40,954 nucleotides of DNA from Condylostoma magnum (GCA_920105805.1 CAKKTI010000062.1:32720-73673); one strand, 5' to 3'; counted from the first letter of the stretch, positions 11,839 through 24,523 are shown. Notes: a model not told the origin generated them from the sequence alone. Program-made: numbers and translations.

Positions 11839-14800
11839 TCAATTACTTAACTAATTCCCCATAGTACACACATTTTCTTCGCCATAACCACACAGGTTTC
11901 CCTCTCCATTAAGTTGCCTGAGTAAACAATCATTATAAAGAATGTTGAGATTTCTCTAAGCAGATATTTAATCAATTTAAAACATATAGAAATATCCTCT
12001 AAATGACACTTAATTATCAAATCCTAGATAAAAATAGTAGTCATTTGATACTTCTATATAGTTCATATTCATTGGCCCTGTAAGATCTTATTACAATTAT
12101 CCATTGATAAAGATTCTACAATTATTTATATCTTGGTAAGTAGCATCTAAATTAAACCAATATTGATTACCAAAACTAGATGAACATTCAGTTTAATTTC
12201 TATTTTGATCTTAAACTAACAAGTACACTTTACCTGCTTCAGTTCATATTTTAATCAAGTTTTGATACTTTTTATCTAATTTATATACAATAGGTCTCTA
12301 CAAATCATCTTAAACATTTATCCAAACACTTATTAAGAACTTTTCAGCTATTTTATAAGTATTCTTAGATGATATATTTATCAATTATCCATTTCTATTG
12401 AATAAAAGTCCTTGATTTTCAGTTGAGATTGGATCATTTCATTCTACCTAATCACTGTATCCAATATATGCAGCATAGTTGCTATCATAATAGGTTTAAG
12501 TACTTTTATTAAAAATGAATTATATGTTTGTCTTAAAGGGTACATAATTACATGTTCCTCTATTGAATCTTACACTTTTAGTGCAATCATTTTTACATAT
12601 TCCATCAATTCTAACCTGATAAGAATACCTGCAGGGAGCAACAATCTAATCAGCACTGTAAACAGTAGAACTATTACCTAGAATTACCAACTAGTAAAGA
12701 TTTCCTTTCCAATTACCAACAACGAATTCATAAAGCTAGGAAGAGTCATTGAATGGACTATGATTACTTTCATAGATTGCCTTAATTCTTTAATTAAAAA
12801 ACAAATCTATCTATCTATCTATCTATCGGTTTTCTTTAGATTAAATTAGGATCAAGCTCCATTACAATCCTTCATCAAATACAGACATTTAGATATTATC
12901 AGTATTTCAGTTTTAAGTGAATACAAATTACCTTTCAGAATGCCTTACACTGACTTCAATTTAATCATCTCCCTTTTTGAAAATTTAACCAGAGCTGTTA
13001 ATTCCAGGTAAAATCCAAAGAGACAGAATAAAGTTAGAGTCTAATTGAAATCCTGTTGTGGGATCTGGTAGTAGAACTTATTTATTAGAAAACACTAATC
13101 CATCATTAAAGTTAGGGTCATAAGCGTCTTGTAGAGGTGTATGTCCTAGCATGAATTTGAGTCCACAGTCGTAGATTTGTTTATATACATCAAATTTGCA
13201 GTTGATTGAAGGTTAGTCCTTTTAATACTGTTTTGGATAGCATTGCTACTTCAGTAGGAATTACTTCTCATTACAAATAGGAACACATAGTACATTATAG
13301 CTCCATACCGATGCTGGGCCACATGATTTTATAACTTACCATAGTTATGTATCAGTTATTATTGTCGGAGTTATTTTGATTTAGTAAAGTTTACCATAAA
13401 ATAGATCTTTTTGATTAATGTGCCCTACGTTAAATCTATACCTTTAAGAAATACTTTTCATTATCTTATCTGTTGTTTTATGATCTATAATAACACCATC
13501 TATCAGAAGTCTCAAATCATTCGAATTCTTTTGGACTAGGAAATTGAATCATACGCCCTTTTCTCTTCTTTTAGTCTTTAACTCTTATTTCTGAGCTAAA
13601 TAATGGTTTACATAGTTGATGTTAGCTTTATCAATAAAAACATCAATGCTTCTATCTCTTGTATAATCCCCATAATGGATAATATGCCCTCCTTTGTGAT
13701 CTTTTAACCAAATAAATAGTGTGAAATCTTCTGGAAAGGAAAAATGAGTGTCTTTTTGTACAAATGCTACTTAGTTTTCATTGAATTATCTATAGAAAAG
13801 ACCTTCATCTATTTAAGTAACCGGATCTTAGATTTCTTACTCCTAGCTTAGACCAAGTCCAAGTTTAATGATTTCAGTTCCCTAAATCTATTATTCAGAA
13901 TCTGTAATAATGTTTAATTCTATTACAGGGACTTCTTAGCACACTGATTCCTTTAGATACTCTAAACCAGTACAAACCTAGTAGCAAACGCTATTGAAAG
14001 TATCATAGTTATAATACCGGCACTATGAAATTAATTATAAGTCTAATCCATCAAAGAAAGTGCTTCTAATAAGAAAAGAGTAAATAACACCAGTAAATCT
14101 TACATCATTGGAAGGATAGTTATCCCCTAATCCAAAATAAAATTGATTTAAGTATTAATCCTATAAAATCTGCTCGTAATCTGATGTAGTCTGCATTGCT
14201 TTTAGATCATTAACGTATAAAACAACAGCTCTTTCTTCTGTCTTTGACGTGACTGTAGCTAGTGTTCAATTATTAATAATTATACCTGAACTGCTAGTTT
14301 CTATTCTGCTACCATTTTGCAAAGGAATCAAGCTATATAGTACATTATCATTCAAATACATTTCAAAGCACTACTTTCTAGCTTTGCCACACTTCATCCA
14401 TAGATTTTCAGTACTTTTAGAAAATTAGGCCCATATCTAAATAGTAAAATTCTGTCTAATGATAAAGTTTTAAGTTGTATTGGTTAAATAAGTTTATTCA
14501 TTAAAGCTCAATCCTTGATCCTAGGTCACAGATTCCTAGTTTTCAACAGAGAAAGTAAACTCATTATAGTAATCTTTGAATTCTGTTTTATCTTCATTAA
14601 ACACTATATAAATTTCATCAGTTTCTATACAGCTTTTTCCATTGTAAGGATGAAATCCTAGGCATTTGGTCAAGCAAGCGTTTTGATATGAAAATTCATA
14701 ATGTTTCTAGCATAGATTTTCTTTGAGCTAATAAGTGTGAGCTAGAATAGAAAATTCATATAGAAAACCATCATAGTATGTTTAGTTCTGAGGATCATTG

Positions 14801-17109
14801 CCAATATACAGGACATAATCATCCTTAACATCAGTGAAATCCCAATAAAATGGCTATGAGGACTAATTTCAATCGATTATAATGCCACAAGCTGTAGTAT
14901 CACAGAATCTAACCCAAACATGTGTTCATTTCTTAAGCAATTATACTTAGTCTGATGTTCCTTCTTCAAAGCTGTTTCAGCCTATTTATTATTTTAACAT
15001 TATTCTAGATTAGGAGTCAATTAATACTTCAATTCTTTCATACCTGGTAACTGATTTCTTGATAAACAACGTTTAATACCCTACACTAGGTAATTTAGTA
15101 GGTCTAATCCAAAAAAGCATGCTAAATTAAGGGCTTCTAATATTAACAGATTGATTATTATCAAAAGTAGATACTCAATCCTTTTTACCGAATCTCCAGC
15201 CAAGGTCACGTGAATCAAGTGGGTCGTTAGTCTCAATTTAACTAGTATAACCTTTATTGACTCTATAGCCTCCTCCTAATCTATCTTCATTTGTTTATGC
15301 AGAACCATCAAAAATGAATATGAATTCAGTATTGTAGCTTTGTATGCACTCCCCATTGGAATACAAGTATCCATTTTAGCATGATATGCTCACAATGCTA
15401 GATTAAGTTCAGTTATCCAATAGATTCTTTTTATACCTTAGGATTCATTGATCTTCTACTTATTACGAGGTAATAGATCTGTTTGCAAATTATACCTAAA
15501 ACATTTCACCTCTGAAACTTGATAAATCAAAGCCTGAACCAATCCAGAACAACTTGTAATACTTAGAATCTTAGAACTCTTATTGCAGTACTCTTGTGCT
15601 TTACAATACTCCATCAATATAAATAGATATCTGTTATGAATTTGACGTAAAAGTAGATACTATTCATTCGTTTTATTATAGCTGATTAGATTACACTATT
15701 TCATTAGTTTTAAAGGTTAATTCGTTTTCCTATCTTGAAATTTGAATCATTCTATCTTTACTAGTAAATTTCTAGAGTACTGCTTGCTCATTATTCAACC
15801 ATTAGCCTAGTTTTAGCCAGATAGTGATATAAAACTAATGTGTAAACTGGTATTAATACGTACCTGGAATATGTAGAAATTAGTCATCTTTACTCCAAAC
15901 CAAGCGATAATCTAGATAATCAGGGTCGTATAAATCTTAAAAGTAGTCTCTTCCTCTAACACAGTATAAACTAGCGTTTTCTCTATTACTGTAAACTTAA
16001 TATTCTTATTAAAAAACCCAATCAATGTAGTAGCTAGTTTAATTGATGTCTTCACATGTAGAATTGTTCAAATACAGATCATTGCAATCTTAAATGCAAA
16101 TAAAATTGTTCATTCAATATCCTTCTTTGCAATTGCATAGATCCATTGATTCATTTTCACATTTTTAGTAATTTAGCTACTTGTCTGTAGTATCCAATAA
16201 GAAAGGACTACAAGTATGAAAATTTTGCTGTAAATACTCAGAGTGAATAAAAGGTAACTCATTCATGACGGTAAATTGCTCAATCACCTCATAGGGTATT
16301 ACTTGATTCCATATTTTAAGACTGTAGAGATTAAAGCTATTCTCATTATTGTAAGTCCTTGAATTAGGCCCTCCAAGATGAGCCCCTATATACTTAGCTT
16401 AATAAATGTTCAATATATCAGACTAATAGCTTAAATCAATAGTACTAACCATAGCTTGTTATCCATTGTAGTGAACTTTGATTTCTTGAATATTTGGACT
16501 GATATGAGAGTGTGAGTGTACTGTCTGATACCAAGTATTTGATTCAGCAATCATTGGAAATCTATGGGCATAGTATATCCACGCATAAAAGTATCCGCTA
16601 ACAATATAATAAAGCATCCAATCAAAAGATGCACCATATACTGACCTATAAGCAATATAAAATATAGTTTAATTTCCTGTATTACGAAGTTTTACTCATA
16701 TCATTATTTAATAGTTAGCATTTAAAAATGATTCATCTTCTTCTACGTAAGAATTAGGTGGCATTTTATATCATATACCTGGTGCTTTAAGAGTAGAACA
16801 GTCTTCAAGCTAATTATCCTACCAATCTCCTTTAACTTCAATATCCTATCCTTACGTTACTAAATTTGGATAATTTGGTGAAATGTAATCAAAAATATAC
16901 CAATGGGTTAAGACTTGGTATCTCTCGCACTTATTCTCTTGTTTATAGAATCCATATGGACATCTATCATTGCAGTAATGACCTTCTTCGAGGAAATAAG
17001 GGCCATTGCAGGAAGTGCATTCATGTTTTTCAGGTCCTGAGCACTCTTTGCATGAGCTGTGGCACAACGATGCTATAAGAACTATCCTTAGATAAAGTAA
17101 AAGGCCCAT
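11839..17109 (-). CDS. Secreted protein with seven LamG-like (concanavalin-like) modules
   Basis: One unbroken frame of about 1756 residues runs from ATG 17109 to TGA 11839; a TAG four codons earlier (11851) may be the real stop. Residues 1-17 are a signal peptide (MGLLLYLRIVLIASLCHS). A Cys-rich start follows (CKECSGPEKHECTSCNGPYF). Seven LamG-like beta-sandwich domains are then spaced about 230 residues apart, each opened by a motif like FTIQIWAQF or FLISVWINV and separated by Cys clusters such as CNCKEGYW. No transmembrane helix was seen, so it is probably secreted or surface-attached. Many domain Trp codons are TGA. LamG folds usually bind glycans or proteins; the ligand is unknown. Confidence 0.85.
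12804..12826 (+). repeat. TATC tetranucleotide microsatellite inside coding sequence
   Basis: Five to six copies of TATC on the plus strand lie inside the LamG-repeat gene. Read on the coding strand they give alternating Asp-Arg-Gln-Ile, which is tolerated only because TAG means Gln. Length changes that are not multiples of three would shift the frame. Confidence 0.85.
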
Positions 17110-17617
17110 TTTATTTAGTATAGATTGTTATTATGTTGTTTGGGTAGTGTAAGTTTATAATAAGTGTTTTGAGCTTTATTATGGGTAGCTCTTAGTAACT
17201 GCGGAAATGTTTTTACAGTAGTTGGGAAAGAATTTTTGGAATATTAGAAGTGCAGAGTAGTTTAATTAAATATAATCTATATTTTCACGAAATTGTTTAT
17301 AGCTCTACTTTAAGTCCCCAGAAGTAAATACTAGGAAGATAATCATTCCCTTTTTTATAGTAGTTTATTTACATTACTTATAGAATACATAAAACCTCTA
17401 CTTGAAAATAAACAGTGTTACTGCTTGGCTATCGTTAATTTATTACTATCTCATAGTACATAATTAAACATTTTAGATATCTAATTGGTATTAAATTGAT
17501 TCCTCTCTCAAATTACCCAATATACACTATTCCTTTAGCTTCAAAAGTTCTTCGATATCAAGCACTCAATCCTCGTTTCCCTTATTTCTTAGAATCAAAG
17601 TTAATTTTAAATAAAAC
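17110..17617. other. Divergent intergenic region, possibly holding 5' exon(s) of the next gene
   Basis: This lies between the start of the LamG gene (minus) and the first ATG of the gene at 17618 (plus). From about 17450 the plus frame leading into 17618 has only one stop-like codon in 44 and reads as plausible Ser-rich protein, so the true start may lie upstream. Nothing else was recognised. Confidence 0.45.
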
Positions 17618-18425
17618 ATGTTAAGTTTTTTGGTCTTTAATATAGGTTTTACTATACAAATTAACAACGGAGGTAGTATTGATAATGCATCTACTAACTT
17701 AGTAACTATTGGATTAATGGGTAAGATCTCTATAAATGCTGGAGTGACTATGTTTAATAACATTTAAGTCTTCTTTGTACTGATAATAGAATCGTGACAT
17801 AGAGGGACAGTTTAGACCCTGTAGTATCTAGTTATTTGATATTAATGTAAGAGCTTTATAATAAGAAAGTTGGAGAGATATTCGATGAAGATGGTTTTAG
17901 AGAATATAGAGACTCTTTAATGCATAATGGATTGATCTGTAGATTTTTGGGATAGGTTTTAAGGAACTCTAAGCTAAATACGAGTAATGAGAAGCTATTT
18001 TCAGTTATTTAAGTTCTGTAAAGGAGGGATTGTATATAATTAAGCTAGTTATGGAAGTATAGAATAATTTAGTTAAAGCTTTGATAAGGGGTTAATATCA
18101 GTAGACTAGGAAGTTTATAGAAAATGTCTAGATTTAGGTGAGTTTAAGGGATTGTATAGGTGAATCAGTTGAAATAGCTAAAGCAGGTGGCCCAGGAGAC
18201 CTGATAAACGGAGGTAGTTAAACCAGAACTGATGGATAATTTGATTCTAGCAATTGTTACTTAGACGGGGAATTATAAGTTTTTGGTTAATGTACAAATT
18301 ATATAAATTTAAATAAGAAGTAGTCTAATGTACTTACTTACAGTATTGCATTGATAGCCAACTGCCAATATATAGATCTATTTTCACTTGGTTTTTCCAC
18401 TAATCAAAACACTCTTAAATAATGA
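17618..18425 (+). CDS. Unrecognised protein, probable three-exon gene with 17-nt introns
   Basis: Model: exons 17618-17793, 17811-17938 and 17956-18425, 257 residues, ending TAA-TGA. Both proposed introns are exactly 17 nt and run GT to AG (17794-17810 and 17939-17955), and together they restore one frame. The C-terminal part is the firmest: it contains AKAGGPGDLINGG and a Cys-containing stretch near DSSNCYLDG. The N-terminal part is Gly/Asn-rich, beta-like and follows a hydrophobic start. The frame is open upstream to about 17450, so the first exon may be longer. Competing readings of the middle exist in another frame but have more stop-like codons. No family was recognised, and the minus strand also carries an open 65-codon frame here. 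Confidence 0.45.
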
Positions 18426-18552
18426 AATAGCACCTAATACTGCTTTTTAACTAAATAACTCTAGGGAATAATTATTAAACAATTTTTAGTTGCATATATA
18501 GAAAACTGATTACTGAGGTGAATAAATCAGTTGTCCTCTTGTCAATAATAAA

Positions 18553-19896
18553 ATGGAACCTTCATCTAACATCAAAATGCTCCTCCAAATTATCTAGTAA
18601 AAGGCAAACTGATTCGATAATTGTTATTTTGGCCCAACAGAATTTCATTAGTTACAAAATAACATCAAATATCATAAAAGCATCTCTAAAAGAATATTGA
18701 TAACTGAAAACCCTATCACACTACAAAATAACAACTTGATTTAAGCTTTTATGACGACAAGTAGTCTAAATGTTGAGTACTTTAAATACCTTGATTAAAT
18801 TAATCGAAATATACAAAAAGTGAATCAAAATCAAGCTTAAGAAGCAAAAAGCTATAGAAGTACTTTATTAAAACTGCTATCAATGCAAAATAGTCCTAAT
18901 ATATCATCTAAATGAACATCATAAGATCACTATAAGAATTTCCAGATAAGAATGTAGAAAACTATACAACTTTTGCGGAAAGCCTTAAGTACACAAAAAC
19001 CAGAAACAAAGATCATATCAGAAACTAAGTTAAGCATAAGATCAATAAGTATTACCAAAAGCGAGTAATTTATCGCTAGTGTATGTGATGATAGGAAAGT
19101 AAGAGTGCATGACTTGCATAACTCAAATTGAAGTGTAGTTGTGGGAGAGCATGGGATTTATATATACTCAGTAGACATTTCTAAGAGTGGACAATTCGTT
19201 GTTTCAGCGGGAAGTGATAGTCGAGTTAAATTGTGGGACTTACAAAACTCAGACAAGAACAGAATAATTGGAGAGCATGATAATTTCATAGAATCGGTAA
19301 GGATTTCTAGAAGTGAGCAGTTTATTGTGACTGGAGGAGAGGATTGAAGACTAAAGTTGTGAGATTTACAGGACTCAAATAAAAACAGGATCATTGGGAA
19401 GCATGATGATAATATAATATCATTAAACATTTCTAGGAGTGATTAGTTTATTGTTTCTGGAGGAGAGGATGGTGTGATAAGACTATGAGACTTATAAGAC
19501 TCTAGTAGAAATAGAATCATTGGAGAACATGACTGTGTTTTAACCTCTATATGTCTCTCTAGAAATGAGTAATTCATTGTTAGTGGAGGAGATGATTGTA
19601 AAATAAGGTTATGAGACATACAAGGTTCAAATAAAAGCAGAGTAATTGGAGAGCATGCCTCTGCTGTAGCCTGTGTTGATACTTCCAGAAGTGATTAGTT
19701 TATTGTTTCTGGAGGAGAGGATGGCATGGTAATACTATGAGATATAAGAAACTCAATTAGAAATGCAAACATTGGAGAGAATGAGTATATTGCAACCTAA
19801 GTATGTATTTCTAGAAAGGAGTAATTCGTTATTTAATGTGAAGGTGATTTTGAGGGATATGAATACAATTATAAGATAATTATGTGGAAACTTTAG
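18553..19896 (+). CDS. WD40 seven-blade propeller protein with family N-terminal helical domain
   Basis: A single frame of 447 residues. Residues 1-160 match the family N-terminal domain: the start MEPSSNIKMLL parallels MEATLTSLLKF of the gene at 20945-23239, and TEFHQLQNNI parallels TWFWQLQNNI. Seven blades follow. Four of them have TGA for the conserved Trp of the WD dipeptide and two have TGG, a clear internal proof that TGA means Trp here. The gene ends IIMWKL then TAG; the next in-frame TGA is 41 codons on. Unlike its paralogues it has no membrane-protein gene head to head; the gene upstream is on the same strand. Confidence 0.82.
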
Positions 19897-20399
19897 CTTT
19901 GTTATGAGTTAGTATTGGTTTAAATCTAGATTATCTTTTGTTATTTAAATAGTGTATAGTTAACCTATTCAATGTATTAAAGGTAAAAAATATAATAAAT
20001 TGATTTTACTTGTAAATGAAAAAGGGAATTTATGCACTAAAACAGTGATATTCAGTCAAGATGCATTGGTAGATTAAGAGAAAAAGGTAATAATTTGTTT
20101 GTGGTAGATGAATTTAAGATATATCACACAAGTGCATGGAATTATGTGAATTAAGCTTTAATTAGTCCTTTTAGTGTATATTTAGAGAAAATATTACATA
20201 ATCTCCAAATTAGCTATTTATTACAATTAAATCTATTTCATAGCTCTATCAATTAAATGCTCGTAATAAGTAAATCATTTATTAAATAACTGAATACTAT
20301 TACAACATATAATTCTTATATTATCAAACCTAGAATTCACAAGCTTAAAAGAAGATTTAATAGTAATTATTATAAAAAAGCATTAAAACAAGGAGCTTC
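19897..20399. other. Spacer without a recognisable gene
   Basis: AT-rich sequence downstream of a WD40 gene and upstream of module relics. No conserved domain, structured RNA or repeat was recognised. Confidence 0.45.
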
Positions 20400-20655
20400 A
20401 AGTACTTAATCTAATAATTCTTGTTTTATAGTAGTGAAGGCTCTTTGCCTTGAGAGGTATACTATCTTTTAGTACAGCAATTCTAGGGAGTATGTTAGTT
20501 TATGTCATAATTTCCAGCTTTCAGCATATGCACACTAAAAAGATAGCAGATAATATAGACAAAGCCATGTTTCCATATATTATATGGATATGGAGGAGAT
20601 ATTATCTGCTTTTTAATCATCTCTTTAAACCTAGAATGAACATAATTACCCTTTA
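20400..20655 (-). pseudogene. Internal fragment of a module membrane-protein gene
   Basis: The minus strand here matches codons about 15 to 110 of the gene at 26033-28288 at the DNA level, for example the shared stretch around ATGGAAACATGGCTTTGTC. It has no start and breaks off on both sides. It is joined directly to a WD40 N-terminal fragment on the same strand, an order not seen in intact modules, which implies a local inversion or illegitimate joining. Confidence 0.65.
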
Positions 20656-20764
20656 GAATACTTTTAACTTCGCTTATATCAGCTCATTCCATACGCTGCT
20701 GATTTACCTGATAGTATTATTATCCAGCAACCGGGTTGCTGATTGGTCCAAGATAATTTTTCAT
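20650..20764 (-). pseudogene. 5' fragment of a WD40-module gene
   Basis: From ATG at 20764 the minus strand reads MKNYLGPISNPVAG and then YYQVNQQRMEWADI, SEVKSILKG, which aligns with the first 40 or so residues of the WD40 genes at 24524-25993 and 28792-30261. It then runs into the membrane-protein fragment. TGA is read as Trp at the position where the gene at 28792 has TGG. Confidence 0.7.
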
Positions 20765-20827
20765 ATAAAATTGCTTACATAGATTTTAATAGTTAGATTA
20801 TATACAATATAATTATACCCTGTAGAA

Positions 20828-20905
20828 ATGATATTATATAACTTCTATTTTATTCTGGGTACATCAATTTCCTATAACAATTATATTCATTCTAGGCTTA
20901 ATACA
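20828..20905 (+). pseudogene. 5' fragment of a module membrane-protein gene
   Basis: The plus strand starting at 20828 reads MILYNFYFILG, identical to the start of the gene at 26033, then diverges. It lies 63 bases from the start of the WD40 fragment on the other strand, preserving the head-to-head layout of the module. It overlaps the 3' flank of the large WD40 gene at 20945-23239. Confidence 0.65.
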
Positions 20906-20944
20906 AATAACTCTCATTTAATTAAGATATAAAAAATTAAATAA

Positions 20945-23239
20945 CTAAAGCTTCAATAACCTTACTCTATCTACTCCTCCTATAATGAACTATTCCCCTC
21001 GAGAAATACTTACTGAGTATATAAAACTATCATATTCTTTAATGACTCTGTTTTTACTTGAGTCTAGTAAATCCCACAACCTTACCTTATTATCATCTCC
21101 TCCACTTACAATAAATGACTCCCTTTTGGAAACACATACACAAAATACCTTATCACTATGTTTTCCAATGATTCTATTCTTATTAAAATATTATAAATCC
21201 CATAATCTTACTTAATCTCCCCCAGTCACAATAAACTACTCACTTTTGGAAATACATACTGATAATACATCCCCACCGTGCTTTCCAATTATTCCATTTC
21301 TATTTGAGTCATATAGGTCTCATAATCTCACTCTCTTATCTTCTCCTCCGCTAATAATGAACTACTCACTTCTAGAAATATCGATTGACTATATATAATC
21401 ATTATGCTTTCCAATTATTCTATTTCTGCTTGAGTCATATAGGTCCCACAATCTTAGTTTCTTATCAGATCCTCCACTCACAATGAACTACTCACTTCTA
21501 GAAATGCTTACTGATAATACGTTACCGTTATGCCATCCAATTATTTTTCTCTTATATCGGATTTATAAGTCCCATAACATTACTCTATTATCATCTCCTC
21601 CACTCACAACAAACTTCTCACTTCTAGAAATACATACTGACCATACGTCATTATCATGCTCTCCAATGATTCTGTTTTTAGTTGGATCTTTTAAATCCCA
21701 TAGCCTTACTTTATCATCTCATCCCCCACTTACAATTAATTACTCACTTCTAGAAATGCTTACTGACCATATCTAGCTGCCATGCTCTCCAATAACTTTA
21801 CTTCTATCTGAGTCTTATAATTCCCATAATATTAGTTTATTATCTTCTCCTGCACTGATAATAAACTACTCACTTCTAGAAATATCTACTACTGATACAT
21901 CCTTATCATGTTTTCCAATTACTCTGCTTCTATTCAAGTCTTACAAGTCCCATAGTTTTACTGTCTTATCTTCTCCTCCGCTTATAATGAACTGCTCATT
22001 TTTGGAAATACTGACTGAGGTTACACTATATTTATGCTTTCCGATTACTCTGTTTCTATTAGAGTCTTATAAGTCCCATAATCTCACTTTACTATCTCCT
22101 CCTCCACTAACGATTAACTACTCACTTCTAGAAATGCTTATTGAGGCTACAGCATTACTATGCTTTCCAATCACTCTGGTTCTATTAGAGTCTTATAAGT
22201 CCCATAATCTCACTTCACTATCTTCTCCTCCAGTTATAACAAACTACTCGTTTTTGGAAATACTGACTGAGGTTGCATTATAACAGTGCTTCCCAATTGT
22301 CCTGCTTCTATTTGAGTCTTATAAGTCTCATAATCTCAACTTATTATCTGCTCCTCCGCTTACAGCGAACTATTCACTTCTAGAAATACACACTGACCAT
22401 ACAACATCATAATGCTTTCCAATTACTCTGTGCCTATTTGAGTCTTATAAGTCCCATAGCATCACTTTCTTATCTCCTCCTCCGCTGACAATGAACTGCT
22501 CACTTCTAGAAATATATACTGAATATACAGCCCGATTATGCTTTCCAATTACTCTGTTCCTATTTGAGTCTTATAAGTCCCATAGCATCACTTTCTAATC
22601 AAATCCTCCGCTGGCAATATACTACTCACTTCTGGAAATGCTTACTGACGATATAACACCACCATGATTTCCGATTATCTAAGTTTTCGGGCTTTTATAC
22701 AACGTTTTCCTGTTCAATTGTGATTTCATGCATTTTATAACTTCTCCGGCTTTTTCTAGTCCTCTCTTAGGATTTCTTTTGTAAACTTTTACTATTTATT
22801 CCAGCTTATTTAGAACATAAGCATTCTTTTCTAAGTACATAAGTTTCCATGAAATTTCTCTGTAATTATTAAGTTTTATACCTTGTAATTAATTTTCATT
22901 CACTTTTTCAATAACTCGGCCTGGTTAATCTGACTATTCGACTAATTCATCAAAACGTTAAACTTTTGCTTTATGCAATGCTATGAACTGTTCAATTATG
23001 TGTTTTAGAAAACGAGAATTTTGTAGAGTTAATAACTTCTTAATACCTAATAGTCTTTTTAGTATTCTTCCAGGGGATTGATTCTAGATGTTGTTCTGAA
23101 GCTGCCAAAATCATGTTTGTTTGAAGTAATGTTCTTTTAGTAGTTTTAAAACCTCATTCTTTCCGAGCCAATTTGGCTATTGTTTAAGCATAAGGCACAT
23201 TTAATCGAATTTGAGTAAAGAGGTTAGCGTTGCTTCCAT
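20945..23239 (-). CDS. WD40 protein with fourteen blades (double propeller) and family N-terminal domain
   Basis: One frame of 764 residues from ATG 23239. Residues 1-180 are the family N-terminal domain (MEATLTSLLKF, then RFDELVEQSDQ, NNYREISWKLMYLE and NPKRGLEKAGEV), followed by a Lys-rich linker. Fourteen WD40 blades follow, twice the usual seven, so two stacked seven-blade propellers are likely. The blades share ISRSEQFIVSGGG and LWDLQDSNRNRVIG. It ends LLKL then TAG at 20945-20947, the place where paralogues have TAG; the next in-frame TGA is at 20864-20866. It is head to head with the gene at 23281 with 41 bases between. The doubling probably arose by internal duplication. Confidence 0.85.
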
Positions 23240-23280
23240 TTTCTTAGCTAAAATTAATCTATTATTTAAGCATAATTTTA

Positions 23281-24330
23281 ATGGATTCTTTCAAGGGTTT
23301 TAAGGTACTGTGATTGTATTTGTTATGGAGTTTGTATAATAAAATGTTATTTCCTGTTTAAGTCAAATAGAGATCAACTATTTTACATGAAGTTGCAATA
23401 TTATATACTCAATAGTCTTTTTATATGTAACAGCTTCCTAGTTTATATTATACATTTAATTATTATAAAATCATAGTTATCTCTAGGCTTAAATTCTATG
23501 TTGATTATTATATGGATTAACAATAGCTACTAGAGGAAATCTTATTATCTACATTCGGATTAACGTTGAATAGTCTGGTTAAGAACTGATATAATCATTA
23601 CGCATAAATTTGTATTGCAACTAAGTAAATAATATCTTTTTCAAATATACTTGAGATATAACTCTTAAAAATACTTCTCGAGAATCTAATAGATTATTCA
23701 ATCAGTATCAAAAGGATGTGTCTAATTGTTAGACTAGTCATTATTATATGGTATTATGCTCATAAGATATCCTTGAATTTTACTATTCAAAATTATAATG
23801 TATTTAGCAAAAGTATGTTTGATAGAAGATTTCTATTGGGTCAAATATATATATATTTGATATTATTCAGCTTTGATCTTTAGTTTCAAGACTTTTCATA
23901 GTACCTCGTTAAGCGTACAATTGGATAAAATGACAGTAGATTAAGCTAGATCAAACATTACAGGAAGCTAAGTGTTTTGCTAATATAAATTTAGGTAGTA
24001 GAAAAAGCACGTCTATATAAGAAGGTTGAATTTAATTTATACTTTAGAGTAATGGAAGTTAGGTGGGATTAATAATAAGTTTATGATTGAAAGTAAATAA
24101 AAGTATTGGCAATTGAATAAATCACTGCATGAGGCGTATATAATAGAGGGAAATGTATAAGTATTATTAGAGAGCTAATGATATAAAGGAGGAATCGTAA
24201 TAGAATTAGGTATTTTTGGAAACAGATTAAAAGCTGTTCAATTACCCTATTTACTGTATTAAGATTCATACATCTTACAAATATTAGTAATTCCATATTC
24301 CTATTATTTTTGCATTTTATTAAACTTTGA
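23281..24330 (+). CDS. Probable multi-pass membrane protein, partner gene of the 14-blade WD40 gene
   Basis: A frame of 349 residues runs from ATG 23281 to TGA 24328-24330. It starts 41 bases from the divergent WD40 start codon at 23239, the same architecture as the other modules. Its length is close to the partner genes at 10819 (332 residues) and 7876 (308). Hydrophobic stretches lie near residues 8-25, 150-175 (MCLIVRLVIIIWYYAHK) and 190-215, followed by a basic region and a hydrophobic end. Other frames are also open, so the call rests on layout and on continuity from this ATG. No family was recognised. Confidence 0.5.
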
Positions 24331-24523
24331 TTATAATTTCACATAATAATAAATATGCTATTAATAACAGGTTGTAATAATCAAGATTTGTTTCCTTTAA
24401 TAATCTACTTTAATCAAGAATTAAATGGAAATGAGTAAATGAAGGATGTTTTATCTACTCATAAATTCAATTTATGTAGTAAATATAGAAGTTATTAAAT
24501 ATTGAAATTCAAAGATTATCTAA

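Noticed and set aside
17566-17763. Minus-strand open frame starting MLLNIVTPAFIEILP
   Set aside because: It opposes the Gly/Asn-rich plus-strand exon that connects to a convincing C-terminal part. Both are free of stops, so this is a preference rather than proof.
23798-24442. Alternative plus-strand frame starting MYLAKVCLIEDF
   Set aside because: It looked protein-like, but the overlapping frame from ATG 23281 is longer, starts 41 bases from the WD40 gene like the other modules, and matches the size of its relatives.
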